64,000 nt of DNA from Aquicella lusitana (GTDB lineage: Bacteria > Pseudomonadota > Gammaproteobacteria > DSM-16500): NCBI RefSeq assembly GCF_902459475.1, contig NZ_LR699114.1, positions 1,612,001 through 1,676,000 of the forward strand, in the 5' to 3' direction. The notes under the pieces are model-generated. The model was not told the DNA's origin. It saw nothing but the letters and a program-made list of their open reading frames with translations, and ran no database searches. How positions within the stretch are numbered: position 1 is the stretch's first letter; every line of letters starts with the position of its first letter. Position numbers and translations under genes: made by a program. Positions 18,048-26,763 of the stretch are shown here, piece by piece.

Positions 18048-19099
18048 GATGCTTTAAAATATTCTGAATCCTGTTCGCCTTCTTTAGACAAGTCACTTTC
18101 TGAATCTTTGCTTTCACCTTCAAAAGCACTGTTCTGAGACAGGTGACTATCTATATCTGCAGGTGGCTGTGATTGCCAAAAAGGAAAATTCATGGCTGCT
18201 AGTTGAGTTCTGTTTTCATTAAGTATGACATTGTCTTCAAGCCCGGTCGGTGTTTTGACATCATTTTTGATGACATTGACGTATGCATTGTTGTTATTAT
18301 CATCAGAAAAATTTTTTTGTGGTTTAGCTGCAATCTCATCATTTATTTCAACTGGTTCGCTTTTACGCTTATGAGAATAGACATCTCTCTGTTTATGTTC
18401 ATTAAAACGTTTAACCTGAAATAAAAATCTGAAAAAGGCCATCACCTCATCATCAACACCCGCCAGCACTAACACTTGCTCAAGATCAGCAAATACCTGG
18501 CCATTATGAAAAACGGCGAGCTTCGGATTGATTGCCTCTCGAATCTGCGCAGCCGTATATAGAGAATCATCTGCAGGATTAAAACTATCTGTCATAAATA
18601 AAATAGAAGGGGCAGCGTGTTTTCCCAGCTTGTATAGGATCTTGTTAATATTGCCCAGTCCATCTTTCAATTCTTCGTCTGCCATGACTTCATACTGACG
18701 GCCGTATCCAGAGGATGAACCCCTAATCGTTATAAAGCCTTTGACAGCGATAGAAAATTTACCACTTTGTCTTTCAATTTGCTTTTGGATACTATCTTCT
18801 AAGCACATCACTGTTTTCTTGGCGTAGACGGTATTCAACAGCAGCGCCAGAAAATAATGACCAAATGAAATATAATGACATTTACCGCCGCCCAGCACGG
18901 GTGTATAAGCATTTTCACTCGTCATTGTCAGCATACCAACCTGCAATAACGGCCAACCCGATGATTTGTTACGCGGGACCAGGGGGATTTTTTCATCCAT
19001 ACGGGGATTGGATTGATTATGCTCCTCCACATAAGGCTGTTCATTTGACATAACCGGAGTGATGAAACTGGGTTGATAGGATCGGCCTGAAGCTAGCAT
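18044..19099 (-). CDS. Hypothetical protein with acidic E-block C-terminus, candidate secreted effector
   Basis: A 351-residue protein with no family I recognise. A putative globular part spans about residues 45-240 (for example GGGKCHYISFGHYFLALLLN and HNGQVFADLEQVLVLAG). It is followed by a lysine/asparagine-rich linker and an acidic, serine-rich tail, GESKDSESDLSKEGEQDSE, within 25 residues of the end. Glu-rich C-terminal blocks of this kind are a known signal of many Legionella and Coxiella Dot/Icm substrates. There is no signal peptide and no transmembrane segment. Starts at 19099 or 19051 are both possible, neither with a strong ribosome binding site. It overlaps the antiporter stop by 4 bases on the opposite strand. 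Secretion is an inference. Confidence 0.6.
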   Translation of the reverse strand: MLASGRSYQPSFITPVMSNEQPYVEEHNQSNPRMDEKIPLVPRNKSSGWPLLQVGMLTMTSENAYTPVLGGGKCHYISFGHYFLALLLNTVYAKKTVMCLEDSIQKQIERQSGKFSIAVKGFITIRGSSSGYGRQYEVMADEELKDGLGNINKILYKLGKHAAPSILFMTDSFNPADDSLYTAAQIREAINPKLAVFHNGQVFADLEQVLVLAGVDDEVMAFFRFLFQVKRFNEHKQRDVYSHKRKSEPVEINDEIAAKPQKNFSDDNNNNAYVNVIKNDVKTPTGLEDNVILNENRTQLAAMNFPFWQSQPPADIDSHLSQNSAFEGESKDSESDLSKEGEQDSEYFKAS

Positions 19100-19267
19100 A
19101 TTCGTATAAACCTGATTTTTAACAAATAGTTATAAGATTTTTAACTTACTCTTTGTACGCTACATCTTATTTTGATTTAACGTTATAATACCAGTCTAAA
19201 ATTAATCTAAACTTAATGTATAAGTTCAAAGCCAAGCACGTAGCCAACCGTTAAAAATGAGAAACAT

Positions 19268-20200
19268 ATGGGCATTCATTCGCATTCACATCAAGGCAAC
19301 ACCGGCCATCATCATACACATGAAGCACCGCATTCGTTAAACAAAGCATTTGCGATCGCCATTGCCATCACTTCAGCCTACATTCTTGCTGAAGTCATTT
19401 ATGCGTTTATGGCAAACTCCATGAGCTTGCTGGCGGATGCCGTACATAATCTTGGCGACGTGCTGGGGCTTGTTCTTGCCTGGATTGCGAACTGGCTGCT
19501 TTCGATTCCAGCCCGCAAACGTTACAGCTACGGATTCAAACGCACGACCATCATCGCAGCGCTTGCCAATGCGTTTATTCTGGTTGCCACATCGGCACTA
19601 ATCGCCTACGAATCTGTCTTCAAGCTGATTTATTTAACCGATGTAAACGAAGATATCGTCATTGTTATCGGTATCATTGGTGTTTTCGTGAATGCCGGCT
19701 GTTCACTGCTTTTTATGCGCGGTGCACGTGATGATATCAATATTAAAGGGGCTTTTTTACATCTGGTTGCTGATGCGCTCATTCTGGTTGGCGTTGTAAT
19801 AGGTGCAGTATTGATTAAATATACAGGCATTTTATGGATTGATCCTGTACTGGGTCTCATCATCGTGGGTATTGTGCTTTGGGGCACATGGGGATTATTA
19901 CGCGATTCGGTCAGCCTCATCCTGGATGCGATCCCCCACTATATAGATTACGCAGGTGTTAAAGACTATCTCAATCATTTGCCGGGTGTAAAAGCCGTAC
20001 ATGATTTTCATATCTGGGGATTAAGCACCAAAGAAGTCGCGCTCACTGCACATCTTGTGATGCCCGAAAAACCATTAACTGATGCCGATTATAAAAAAAT
20101 AAACCATGAGTTGCATGACAAATTCCGGGTCAATCACGTTACGCTACAAGTTGAATCCGGCAGTGATGATGATCCCTGTCTTCGCCGTGAAAAATGTTGA
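19268..20200 (+). CDS. Cation diffusion facilitator, zinc/cobalt/cadmium exporter
   Basis: A 310-residue CDF transporter of the ZitB/CzcD group. The N-terminus is histidine-rich (HSHSHQGNTGHHHTHEAPH) and is followed by six transmembrane helices. The two metal-site motifs are in helix 2 (SLLADAVHNLGDVLGL) and helix 5 (FLHLVADALILVGV), giving the HxxxD pattern typical of zinc exporters. The cytoplasmic C-terminal domain starts about residue 215 (GVKAVHDFHIWGLSTKEVAL). It would export zinc and similar divalent metals from the cytoplasm in exchange for protons. It has its own upstream region (19100-19267) and no co-directional partner. Confidence 0.93.
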   Translation: MGIHSHSHQGNTGHHHTHEAPHSLNKAFAIAIAITSAYILAEVIYAFMANSMSLLADAVHNLGDVLGLVLAWIANWLLSIPARKRYSYGFKRTTIIAALANAFILVATSALIAYESVFKLIYLTDVNEDIVIVIGIIGVFVNAGCSLLFMRGARDDINIKGAFLHLVADALILVGVVIGAVLIKYTGILWIDPVLGLIIVGIVLWGTWGLLRDSVSLILDAIPHYIDYAGVKDYLNHLPGVKAVHDFHIWGLSTKEVALTAHLVMPEKPLTDADYKKINHELHDKFRVNHVTLQVESGSDDDPCLRREKC

Positions 20201-20213
20201 AACATAGCATTTT

Positions 20214-20738
20214 TTACTTTGATTTTATTGCAGCCAGTGCCTTTTTTGCAGCTTCGTGACCTTTGCTGGCAGCTTTCTCATACCACACTCTGGCTTCATT
20301 AGCATCAGGCGCAACACCCCAGCCATTTTCATAGAGGCGAGCCAAATCATACATTGCCTCCGGCACATAATGCGGCGAGCCTGCTGCCCGACTCAGCCAC
20401 TGAAATGCGCTTTCATAATGCTGGCTAACGCCTATCCCCTGCAAATAATGGCGGCCAACTTCATAGGTGGCTTTGGCATTTCCCTTACCTGCGGCTTCAC
20501 GCATTAACAGAAAAGCCATATCATTGTCCTGCGCAACGCCATAACCGTGTTCATACAATATGCCTTGCAAATAAATAGCATGATGATCCTGACGCGCGGC
20601 ATGCTTTAAATAAAGCTGCAGCTGTTCCTGTTCTTCCACTGAGATTGCTTGGGCACGAAAATGCTCAAGCAGGCGATGGACTGATGCTTCATCCCCTGCC
20701 GCCGCTTGCTTGATAAGTTGCGCAAAATCTTCAATCAT
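20214..20738 (-). CDS. Sel1-repeat protein
   Basis: A 174-residue cytoplasmic protein with about three Sel1/TPR-like helical repeats, the clearest being ATYEVGRHYLQGIGV, AMYDLARLYENGWGV and ARVWYEKAASKGHEAAK. Such alpha-solenoids mediate protein-protein contacts. No signal peptide is evident. It follows rtcB with a 16-base gap and is probably the last gene of that operon, so a role as an adaptor in RNA repair or stress is conceivable; this is context only. Sel1 proteins are also common among Legionella host-interaction factors. Confidence 0.8.
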   Translation of the reverse strand: MIEDFAQLIKQAAAGDEASVHRLLEHFRAQAISVEEQEQLQLYLKHAARQDHHAIYLQGILYEHGYGVAQDNDMAFLLMREAAGKGNAKATYEVGRHYLQGIGVSQHYESAFQWLSRAAGSPHYVPEAMYDLARLYENGWGVAPDANEARVWYEKAASKGHEAAKKALAAIKSK

Positions 20739-20754
20739 ATGGATAGCTATTTTA

Positions 20755-22176
20755 TTATCCTTTTATACACGCAAGGGGCCTTAAAAACGCAACACGCCGA
20801 GCCAGGCCACCTTTTTCAGTCGCTTCAGCAACCTCATCAACATCTTTATAAGCACCAGGCGCTTCTTCTGCCACGCCACGCATCGTTTTTGAGCGTATAT
20901 AAATTTTCTGCCGCTCGAGTTCATCGATAAGCTGCCTGCCATGCCATTGTTTTAGCGCCTGATGGCGACTCATTTTTCGACCAGCACCATGACTTGCGGA
21001 AGAAAAAGCCTGATTTTGTTCCACGGGATTGCCCGCCAACAAATAAGAGCCTGTGCCCATGCTGCCGCCAATAAATACAGGTTGACCTGTTTGTTTATAC
21101 CGTTCGGGCAATAACATATGTCCAGGCGGTAATGCCCGGGTGGCACCCTTACGGTGTACGAACAATTCACGCTCCTTATTATCGACGCGATGCTTTTCCT
21201 GTTTGCACGTATTATGCGAAACATCATACAACGTTTCGATGTGAATATCGGGAATGATGGATGACATGGCTTCTCGGGTCAGATGCGTGATAATTTGCCG
21301 GTTAGCGAGCGCACAATTAATCCCCGCACGCATTGCGCCAATGTATCGTTGGCCTTCTTCAGAAAGAATGGGGGCACACGCCAATTCGCGATCGGGTAAA
21401 TGAATACCCAACCGACCGGCTGCCTTGGCCAATGCCACAAGATAATCGGATCCAATCTGATGTCCCAATCCTCTTGAACCGCAATGAATGGCAATAATGA
21501 TTTGTCCTTCACTGATGCCAAATGCTCGTGCTGCCTCTGCATCATAAATTTTTTCGACGACTTCTACTTCCAAGTAATGATTGCCTGAACCCAGCGTTCC
21601 CATCTCGCCGAGCTGGCGTTTTTTTGCCTGATCAGAAACATTGTCAGGTTCTGCGTCTGCCATACAGCCTTTTTCTTCAACATAATTGAGATCTTCACGC
21701 ACACCGTAACCTTTACGTAACGCCCACTCTGCACCCCCAGTCATTACCTTGTTAATTTCCGTCATAGAGAGACGAATTTCTCCTTCGGAACCCACACCCG
21801 CAGGAACAGTATTAAATAATGCATCGACAATTTGCAGTAAATGTCCAGACACATCGTTGATGAAAACATTGGTGCGCAAACAACGCACGCCGCAGGAAAT
21901 ATCAAATCCTACACCGCCCGCTGAAATAATACCGCCTTCATCCGGATCAAATGCCGCCACTCCCCCAATAGGAAAGCCGTAACCCCAGTGCGCATCCGGC
22001 ATGGTCATCGCCGCACCCACAAGGCCCGGCAGTTTTGTCACATTGACAATTTGTTCGCGTACCTTCTCATCCATTTCCTCAATTAAGGCTTTATTCCCAT
22101 ATAAAATAACCGGCTTTGGAGTAGAGGTAATGGTCCAGCGATAAGGATCAAGCGGTTTAATATCGGTCATATCCAT
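20755..22176 (-). CDS. rtcB: RNA-splicing ligase RtcB
   Basis: A 473-residue RtcB, a Mn2+- and GTP-dependent ligase that joins RNA 2',3'-cyclic phosphate or 3'-phosphate ends to 5'-OH ends. Seen are MPDAHWGYGFPIGGVAAFD, the metal-binding SAGGVGFDISCGVR (Asp and Cys), GSGNHYLEVE, IHCGSRGLGHQIG, DVSHNTCKQE, and the guanylylated His in SSASHGAGRKMSR. All key residues appear present. The upstream archease gene supplies the cofactor that helps RtcB turn over. No rtcA or rtcR is present, so it does not look like the E. coli sigma-54 rtc system. An ATG 6 bases downstream is an equally possible start. Confidence 0.97.
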   Translation of the reverse strand: MDMTDIKPLDPYRWTITSTPKPVILYGNKALIEEMDEKVREQIVNVTKLPGLVGAAMTMPDAHWGYGFPIGGVAAFDPDEGGIISAGGVGFDISCGVRCLRTNVFINDVSGHLLQIVDALFNTVPAGVGSEGEIRLSMTEINKVMTGGAEWALRKGYGVREDLNYVEEKGCMADAEPDNVSDQAKKRQLGEMGTLGSGNHYLEVEVVEKIYDAEAARAFGISEGQIIIAIHCGSRGLGHQIGSDYLVALAKAAGRLGIHLPDRELACAPILSEEGQRYIGAMRAGINCALANRQIITHLTREAMSSIIPDIHIETLYDVSHNTCKQEKHRVDNKERELFVHRKGATRALPPGHMLLPERYKQTGQPVFIGGSMGTGSYLLAGNPVEQNQAFSSASHGAGRKMSRHQALKQWHGRQLIDELERQKIYIRSKTMRGVAEEAPGAYKDVDEVAEATEKGGLARRVAFLRPLACIKG

Positions 22177-22194
22177 ATAGTTTTAGTCACCTCT

Positions 22195-22608
22195 TTAGAC
22201 ATCTACTACACATCTTGCTTCCCATTGATGGTCTCTTTTTTTTACCGATAACATGGTTAGCGTGGCACCTTTCACCTCAATACCGCGTTCTATATTTTCA
22301 TTCCATTTTTCGCCCGACGCCGTGCCTTGCCAGTATTTGCCTTCCTGCTTTAAGTGAAAATCACTCAAGATAAGATTGTGCTCCTGTGCTCTTGCGATCA
22401 ACTGATTCAGCCATGTTACAAAAGCCAGTTCAAGATCTTCTTCTTCAAATTCAAATGTGATGGTTTGCTGCGAATGGATCTGAGACAAATTCGCCATCAG
22501 CGAGAACATCGACTTTGCTGCATTGACAAAACAGGCTTCAACCGTTTCACCACGGCCGATAATACCGATATCCGCATCATGCTCAAAATAATTTTCTTCG
22601 TCTGTCAT
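22195..22608 (-). CDS. Archease, RtcB cofactor
   Basis: A 137-residue archease. The typical N-terminal metal-binding pattern is EHDADIGIIGRGETVEACF, and the C-terminus ends KRDHQWEARCVVDV with the conserved Asp. Archease promotes guanylylation and multiple turnover of RtcB and broadens its nucleotide use. The gene sits 18 bases upstream of rtcB and 9 bases downstream of the YbaK-like gene, which suggests a single transcript. Confidence 0.93.
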   Translation of the reverse strand: MTDEENYFEHDADIGIIGRGETVEACFVNAAKSMFSLMANLSQIHSQQTITFEFEEEDLELAFVTWLNQLIARAQEHNLILSDFHLKQEGKYWQGTASGEKWNENIERGIEVKGATLTMLSVKKRDHQWEARCVVDV

Positions 22609-22617
22609 TCCTATCGC

Positions 22618-23070
22618 CTAGAGCGCAACAGCTTTGGGCTTAACCAGGCGTTCAAAATCATGATAGCCAAGCTGGATCAGTTCGGAATGTGATCCGGCAT
22701 TAAACAGAATATGATCTTGTTGGCTTAACTGGCTAGAAACATACACCGGCATGTCATATAGATTTCCAAACGGCGGCATTGCACCTACTTCACACCCCGG
22801 AAACTTATCTTTAAATTCCGATTCGGAAGCAAGCTCCGCTGTCGAGCCTAAGTCCTCGCGCAGTTTAGCAAAATTAACCTGGTCATTTGCCGGGATGACC
22901 ACCATGGCAAACTGGCCATCTACTTTAACAATCACGGTCTTAGCAAGTTGTTTGCCTGAAACATGGGCTGCCGCGGCGATTTCCTGAGACGTAAAAGCGG
23001 GCGAATGGCCGAGCGTAATATATTTAACATGGTGACTATCAAGGAATTCTTTAAGCTTTTTAACAGGCAT
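22618..23070 (-). CDS. YbaK/EbsC-type aminoacyl-tRNA deacylase
   Basis: A 150-residue single-domain protein of the YbaK/ProX editing family. It has [18 protein letters not shown], the conserved Lys in [20 protein letters not shown], and [17 protein letters not shown], which forms the substrate pocket. The family hydrolyses wrongly charged tRNAs such as Cys- or Ala-tRNA-Pro; the exact specificity is not readable here. ATG at 23070 is preceded by AAGGAG at good spacing, so the in-frame ATG at 23094 is rejected. First gene of the putative ybaK-archease-rtcB-Sel1 operon, it diverges from the glycosyltransferase gene. Confidence 0.85.
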   Translation of the reverse strand: MPVKKLKEFLDSHHVKYITLGHSPAFTSQEIAAAAHVSGKQLAKTVIVKVDGQFAMVVIPANDQVNFAKLREDLGSTAELASESEFKDKFPGCEVGAMPPFGNLYDMPVYVSSQLSQQDHILFNAGSHSELIQLGYHDFERLVKPKAVAL

Positions 23071-23196
23071 GGCGATCTCCTTTTCATTACTCATCTTAAC
23101 ATTAGTATTATAGCCCCGTTAGCCAGCAGAAGGATCATTGCCTTTTAACCACACTTGTTGTAAATTGCAGCTCGCGTAACAAATGAACAATTCGCA

Positions 23197-24690
23197 ATGG
23201 AATATAAATTAAACAAACACTTACATGCCGAGCGCTGGCTGTTTCTTTTTATCTCAATTCACCTGATAGGCTGGACGCTTGTCCCTGCCCTGGTTCGTTA
23301 TAATCTCCCGCTCGACGCCATTGAGGGAACAACCTGGGGCCACCAGCTGCAATGGGGCTATGATAAAAATCCGTTTCTGAATGGCTGGTTAACCGCGCTT
23401 GCGGGTTTTCTGGGCGGTCCTTCCGGATGGATGATTTATCTTTTCAGTCAAATTTCTGTTGTCGTCTGTTTTTGGGCGATATGGCGGGTAGCAAAAAACA
23501 TGTTGCATCCCGCTTATGCACTTATTTCCGTCATGCTGCTGGAAGGGGCACAGTACTATAACTTCCACGCCATCGATTTCAATGACAATACACTGGAGTT
23601 GGGATTATGGGGACTGTCTATTTATTTTTTTTATAAAGCCTTGCGGTCTTCAAATCATTATCGAGCCTGGTTTCTCACTGGTCTCTTGGCTGGCCTTGCC
23701 TTTATGGCAAAATACTATACCGCTGTTCTGCTGGCTAGCATGACGTTGTTTCTCTTTTTACGCGCTGAAAATCGCAAACAGTTAATCACGCCAGCGCCTT
23801 ATGTGGGTCTGGTTACCTTTTTAATTGTTATTTTGCCGCATCTTGTATGGTTATTCTTTCATGACTTCATTACTGTCACCTATGTTTTTCAACGTACCAG
23901 CAGCCCGCCCTCATGGACAAATCATTTCTTTTTTCCTCTGCAATTTACCTGGCAACAAGGTCAGGTGCTTTTGCCTGTTCTTGCCCTTTTCGCATTATTG
24001 CTGATGGGTAAAAAGCCCATTCTGGCGCAAGAAAAAACTGAACTGACTTCGTTTGATAAGGCTTTTTTATTTTATATTGGCCTGGGCCCTTTTTTATTGA
24101 CCATTTTACTCGCTTTACTCTTCGGCATTCGATTACGTGCAGGCTGGGGTATGCCTTTATGGTCGCTTGGGGGAGTTATCCTCGTAGCAATGCTTCAACC
24201 CCACCTCACCAAAAGCAAATTCTACCGTTTTATTGCTGCTATTTTTATCATGATTGGCGCCATGCTGAGTGCATACAGTCTTTCATTGATTGATTCTCCC
24301 GATCCCTCCAGCGCCAATTTTCCAGGACGTGAAATCGCAGAGACCGTTACCAACGCATGGCGTGAAAAATATCACACTCCGCTTGCTTATGTAGGCGGAT
24401 CGCGATGGGTGGGTGGAAATATCGGTTTTTATTCTTCAGACCATCCTGCTGTATTTATCGAATGGAACAAGAAACGCGCGCCATGGATCAACATAGCGGA
24501 CATGAAAAAACAGGGGGCAGTATTTGTGTGGGAAATTTCAGCTGGCGAGACACTCCAAGACAGTGTGCGCAAGCAATTTCCACAATTGTTAGAAAACCAG
24601 ATAATGACTTTTTCCTGGCTGCGAAATCGCTACGACTTGTCTCCCATCAAGATTGGCGTTGCCATTTTACCGCCTGCCGAATCACGCTGA
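23197..24690 (+). CDS. GT39-family (ArnT/PMT-like) membrane glycosyltransferase
   Basis: A 497-residue GT-C enzyme with about 10-12 transmembrane helices and a C-terminal soluble part from about residue 370. The first periplasmic loop has the acidic catalytic pattern PLDAIEGTTWGHQLQWGYDK followed by NPFLNGWLTAL, as in dolichyl-phosphate-mannose and ArnT-type enzymes. These use polyprenyl-phosphate sugars and transfer the sugar outside the inner membrane to lipid A, other lipids or proteins. It could be the transferase for the amino-sugar made by the arn-like genes at 5.3-7.9 kb, but nothing in the sequence proves the donor. It is alone on its strand. Confidence 0.8.
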   Translation: MEYKLNKHLHAERWLFLFISIHLIGWTLVPALVRYNLPLDAIEGTTWGHQLQWGYDKNPFLNGWLTALAGFLGGPSGWMIYLFSQISVVVCFWAIWRVAKNMLHPAYALISVMLLEGAQYYNFHAIDFNDNTLELGLWGLSIYFFYKALRSSNHYRAWFLTGLLAGLAFMAKYYTAVLLASMTLFLFLRAENRKQLITPAPYVGLVTFLIVILPHLVWLFFHDFITVTYVFQRTSSPPSWTNHFFFPLQFTWQQGQVLLPVLALFALLLMGKKPILAQEKTELTSFDKAFLFYIGLGPFLLTILLALLFGIRLRAGWGMPLWSLGGVILVAMLQPHLTKSKFYRFIAAIFIMIGAMLSAYSLSLIDSPDPSSANFPGREIAETVTNAWREKYHTPLAYVGGSRWVGGNIGFYSSDHPAVFIEWNKKRAPWINIADMKKQGAVFVWEISAGETLQDSVRKQFPQLLENQIMTFSWLRNRYDLSPIKIGVAILPPAESR

Positions 24691-24725
24691 TATAGCCTAA
24701 AATTTCTCCTAAAACTAATGGGTCG

Positions 24726-25859
24726 TTAAAACACCGCGCGAATCGCCTGCAAAGCCGTATCAATATCCTCTTGGGAAGTGAATCGACCAAATGAAAAACG
24801 CACTGAGCTTTTTGCCTGGTCTTCGCTTAGTTCCATTGCGCGTAAAACATATGAGCCTTCGGTGCCCTTGCCCTGGCAAGCTGACGCCGTCGATACGGCA
24901 ATGTCAGGCAGCTTCGCCAGAATCGCATCAGCAAGCATACCTTCGAAGCGAAGACTTAAAATATGCGGGACAGTGTGATTGACGTCCCCATTAATTCTAA
25001 GGTTCGTAATGTACTGCAAGCCGGATAAAAAATGATCACGCAAGCTTTTAATCGCCAATGTATCCCGTTGCATTTCCTGCGCTGCAAGATGAAATGCTTC
25101 CCCCATTCCTGCAATCTGGTGTGTGGCGAGTGTACCGGAGCGCATGCCCTGTTCCTGACCGCCGCCATGAATCAAAGGAAGAACACGCACACGCGGCTTT
25201 TTACGTAAATAGAGCGCGCCCACGCCTTTGGGACCATATACCTTGTGAGCGCTGAGCGATAATAAATCAATGGGCGTTTTACTCAGGTCAATGCTGATTT
25301 TTCCTGCGCTTTGTGCAGCGTCAACATGAAAAAGAATTCCCCGCTGAGAAGTGATACGGGCAATAGCGTCCACATCCTGTATGACGCCTGTTTCATTGTT
25401 CACATGCATGATGGAAACCAACACAGTATCATCACGCAGCGCTGCTGCGAATTCGTCAAGATCGAGCAGACCCTTTGGCGTGGGTTTCAGGTAAGTGACT
25501 TGATAACCTTCCTTCTCCAGGTGCTGACAAGGATCAAGCACCGCTTTGTGTTCCGTTTTCATGGTAACAATATGCTTGCCTCTGCGCTGATACAAATAAG
25601 CTGCGCCTTTTAAGGCAAGATTGTTTGCTTCGGTTGCGCCTGACGTCCAGATAATTTCTTCGGGTGCCGCATTGAGTAAAGCAGCCACTTTTGCTCGTGC
25701 GCCTTCAACCACTTCTCTGGCAGCTTGGCCGAATGCATGTTGTGATGCCGGATTGCCAAACAAACCATCCAGGGTCAAACAGGCTTGCATACATTCCGCA
25801 GCACGGGGATCAAGCGGCGTTGTCGCCGCATAATCTAGGTAAACAGGTTTTAAAAGCAT
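24726..25859 (-). CDS. Cysteine desulfurase, IscS/NifS type
   Basis: A 377-residue PLP enzyme that removes sulfur from cysteine as an enzyme-bound persulfide for iron-sulfur clusters and tRNA thiolation. Seen are YLDYAATTPLDPRA, the EANNLALKG and HVDAAQSAGKI cofactor sites, the PLP lysine in LSLSAHKVYGPKGVG, and the catalytic loop Cys (about residue 328) in STASACQGKGTEGSYVL. The extended loop places it in group I (IscS/NifS), but no iscU, iscA or iscR is adjacent. Its ATG lies 2 bases after the stop of the upstream permuted-NlpC-like gene, an odd partner that suggests co-translation. Confidence 0.93.
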   Translation of the reverse strand: MLLKPVYLDYAATTPLDPRAAECMQACLTLDGLFGNPASQHAFGQAAREVVEGARAKVAALLNAAPEEIIWTSGATEANNLALKGAAYLYQRRGKHIVTMKTEHKAVLDPCQHLEKEGYQVTYLKPTPKGLLDLDEFAAALRDDTVLVSIMHVNNETGVIQDVDAIARITSQRGILFHVDAAQSAGKISIDLSKTPIDLLSLSAHKVYGPKGVGALYLRKKPRVRVLPLIHGGGQEQGMRSGTLATHQIAGMGEAFHLAAQEMQRDTLAIKSLRDHFLSGLQYITNLRINGDVNHTVPHILSLRFEGMLADAILAKLPDIAVSTASACQGKGTEGSYVLRAMELSEDQAKSSVRFSFGRFTSQEDIDTALQAIRAVF

Positions 25860-25861
25860 TA

Positions 25862-26677
25862 TCAGAATTTGAATGTATTCGTTGGTTTTGAAATTTCCAC
25901 TTTTTCTGCATTCATTTTTTCTAATTCACTCGCTAATTTATCCGGCGTTATTTCCCATGGTGTTCTAAATCTTGGTCGAGAAAAAATGCCGCCGCCTATT
26001 TCGACAAAATGTTTCACTAACGAAGTGCAATTATAAATTTCTGGCAGAGAACGATCGATCTTACTGATTTTTTTGCTTAACTGTTTATTTACCGACCCTG
26101 AAAAAGGGTTCTCGGCAATGATGCCTACCGAATGAGGACTGAGATTGCGAGTCCAGGCGTACAGGCTGATATTTGGAAATAATTGATAGCAAACCTTGTG
26201 CTGTTTGACGCCTTCCTTGATTTTTTGCGCTTCTTTCTGCATTGCATCGACATCCAAATCTTTTAATTTATAAACGAAATCAGGCGCCTGTTTGTAAATG
26301 ATATCTTGAGCAAGGACTTCAAATTGCGCACTTGTCTGATGTCTTACTGACTGTGCTTCCTGATCTTCAGTTAATTTATTCGCGAAAACAGATTTCAATG
26401 GAAAAATCTTTGTGGGACCGATGGAAGGCAGCCATTTCGGCCAGATACTCATATAATTGCCTGGATCATTTTCCGTGTACTTTGGCTGATCTCCGCCTAT
26501 TTGAATGGCTGCATGGCCCACTGAATCGACTTGCATTTTCCAGATAAAGACCCAAACGATTTTATCTTTCGCTTCAGTCTGCTGCTGGGAAGAGGAGTTT
26601 GTTTGCTGACCGGATGAAACTTGGCTACTAAAGAAAGCTGGAAAGAAAGCGGGAAAGGTCGATCTGCGATTCAACAT
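25862..26677 (-). CDS. Putative permuted NlpC/P60-like hydrolase, paralogue A
   Basis: A 271-residue protein not recognised as a named family. After a Ser/Gln-rich N-terminal stretch (residues 15-37) comes a beta-strand and VGHAAIQIGG with His55, then YMSIWPKW. About 150 residues later, after YQLFPN, come NCTSLV with Cys217, EIGGG and TPWEITP. His first, Cys later, in GHxAxxIGG and NCxxxV contexts, is the order of circularly permuted papain-like NlpC/P60 (LRAT-like) hydrolases. The same pattern recurs in the next upstream gene, so the two are paralogues. No clear signal peptide; the N-terminus has a short hydrophobic FPAFFPAFF. The ATG at 26677 is preceded by AGGAGGAC, which excludes the longer frame from 26716. 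Confidence 0.6.
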   Translation of the reverse strand: MLNRRSTFPAFFPAFFSSQVSSGQQTNSSSQQQTEAKDKIVWVFIWKMQVDSVGHAAIQIGGDQPKYTENDPGNYMSIWPKWLPSIGPTKIFPLKSVFANKLTEDQEAQSVRHQTSAQFEVLAQDIIYKQAPDFVYKLKDLDVDAMQKEAQKIKEGVKQHKVCYQLFPNISLYAWTRNLSPHSVGIIAENPFSGSVNKQLSKKISKIDRSLPEIYNCTSLVKHFVEIGGGIFSRPRFRTPWEITPDKLASELEKMNAEKVEISKPTNTFKF

Positions 26678-26763
26678 TGTCTGTCCTCCTGTACTCTTCT
26701 CATTAACGTAGTACATCTATTCATACAAGCTATAGCTGATCGACCGCTATAACACAAGTTTTT

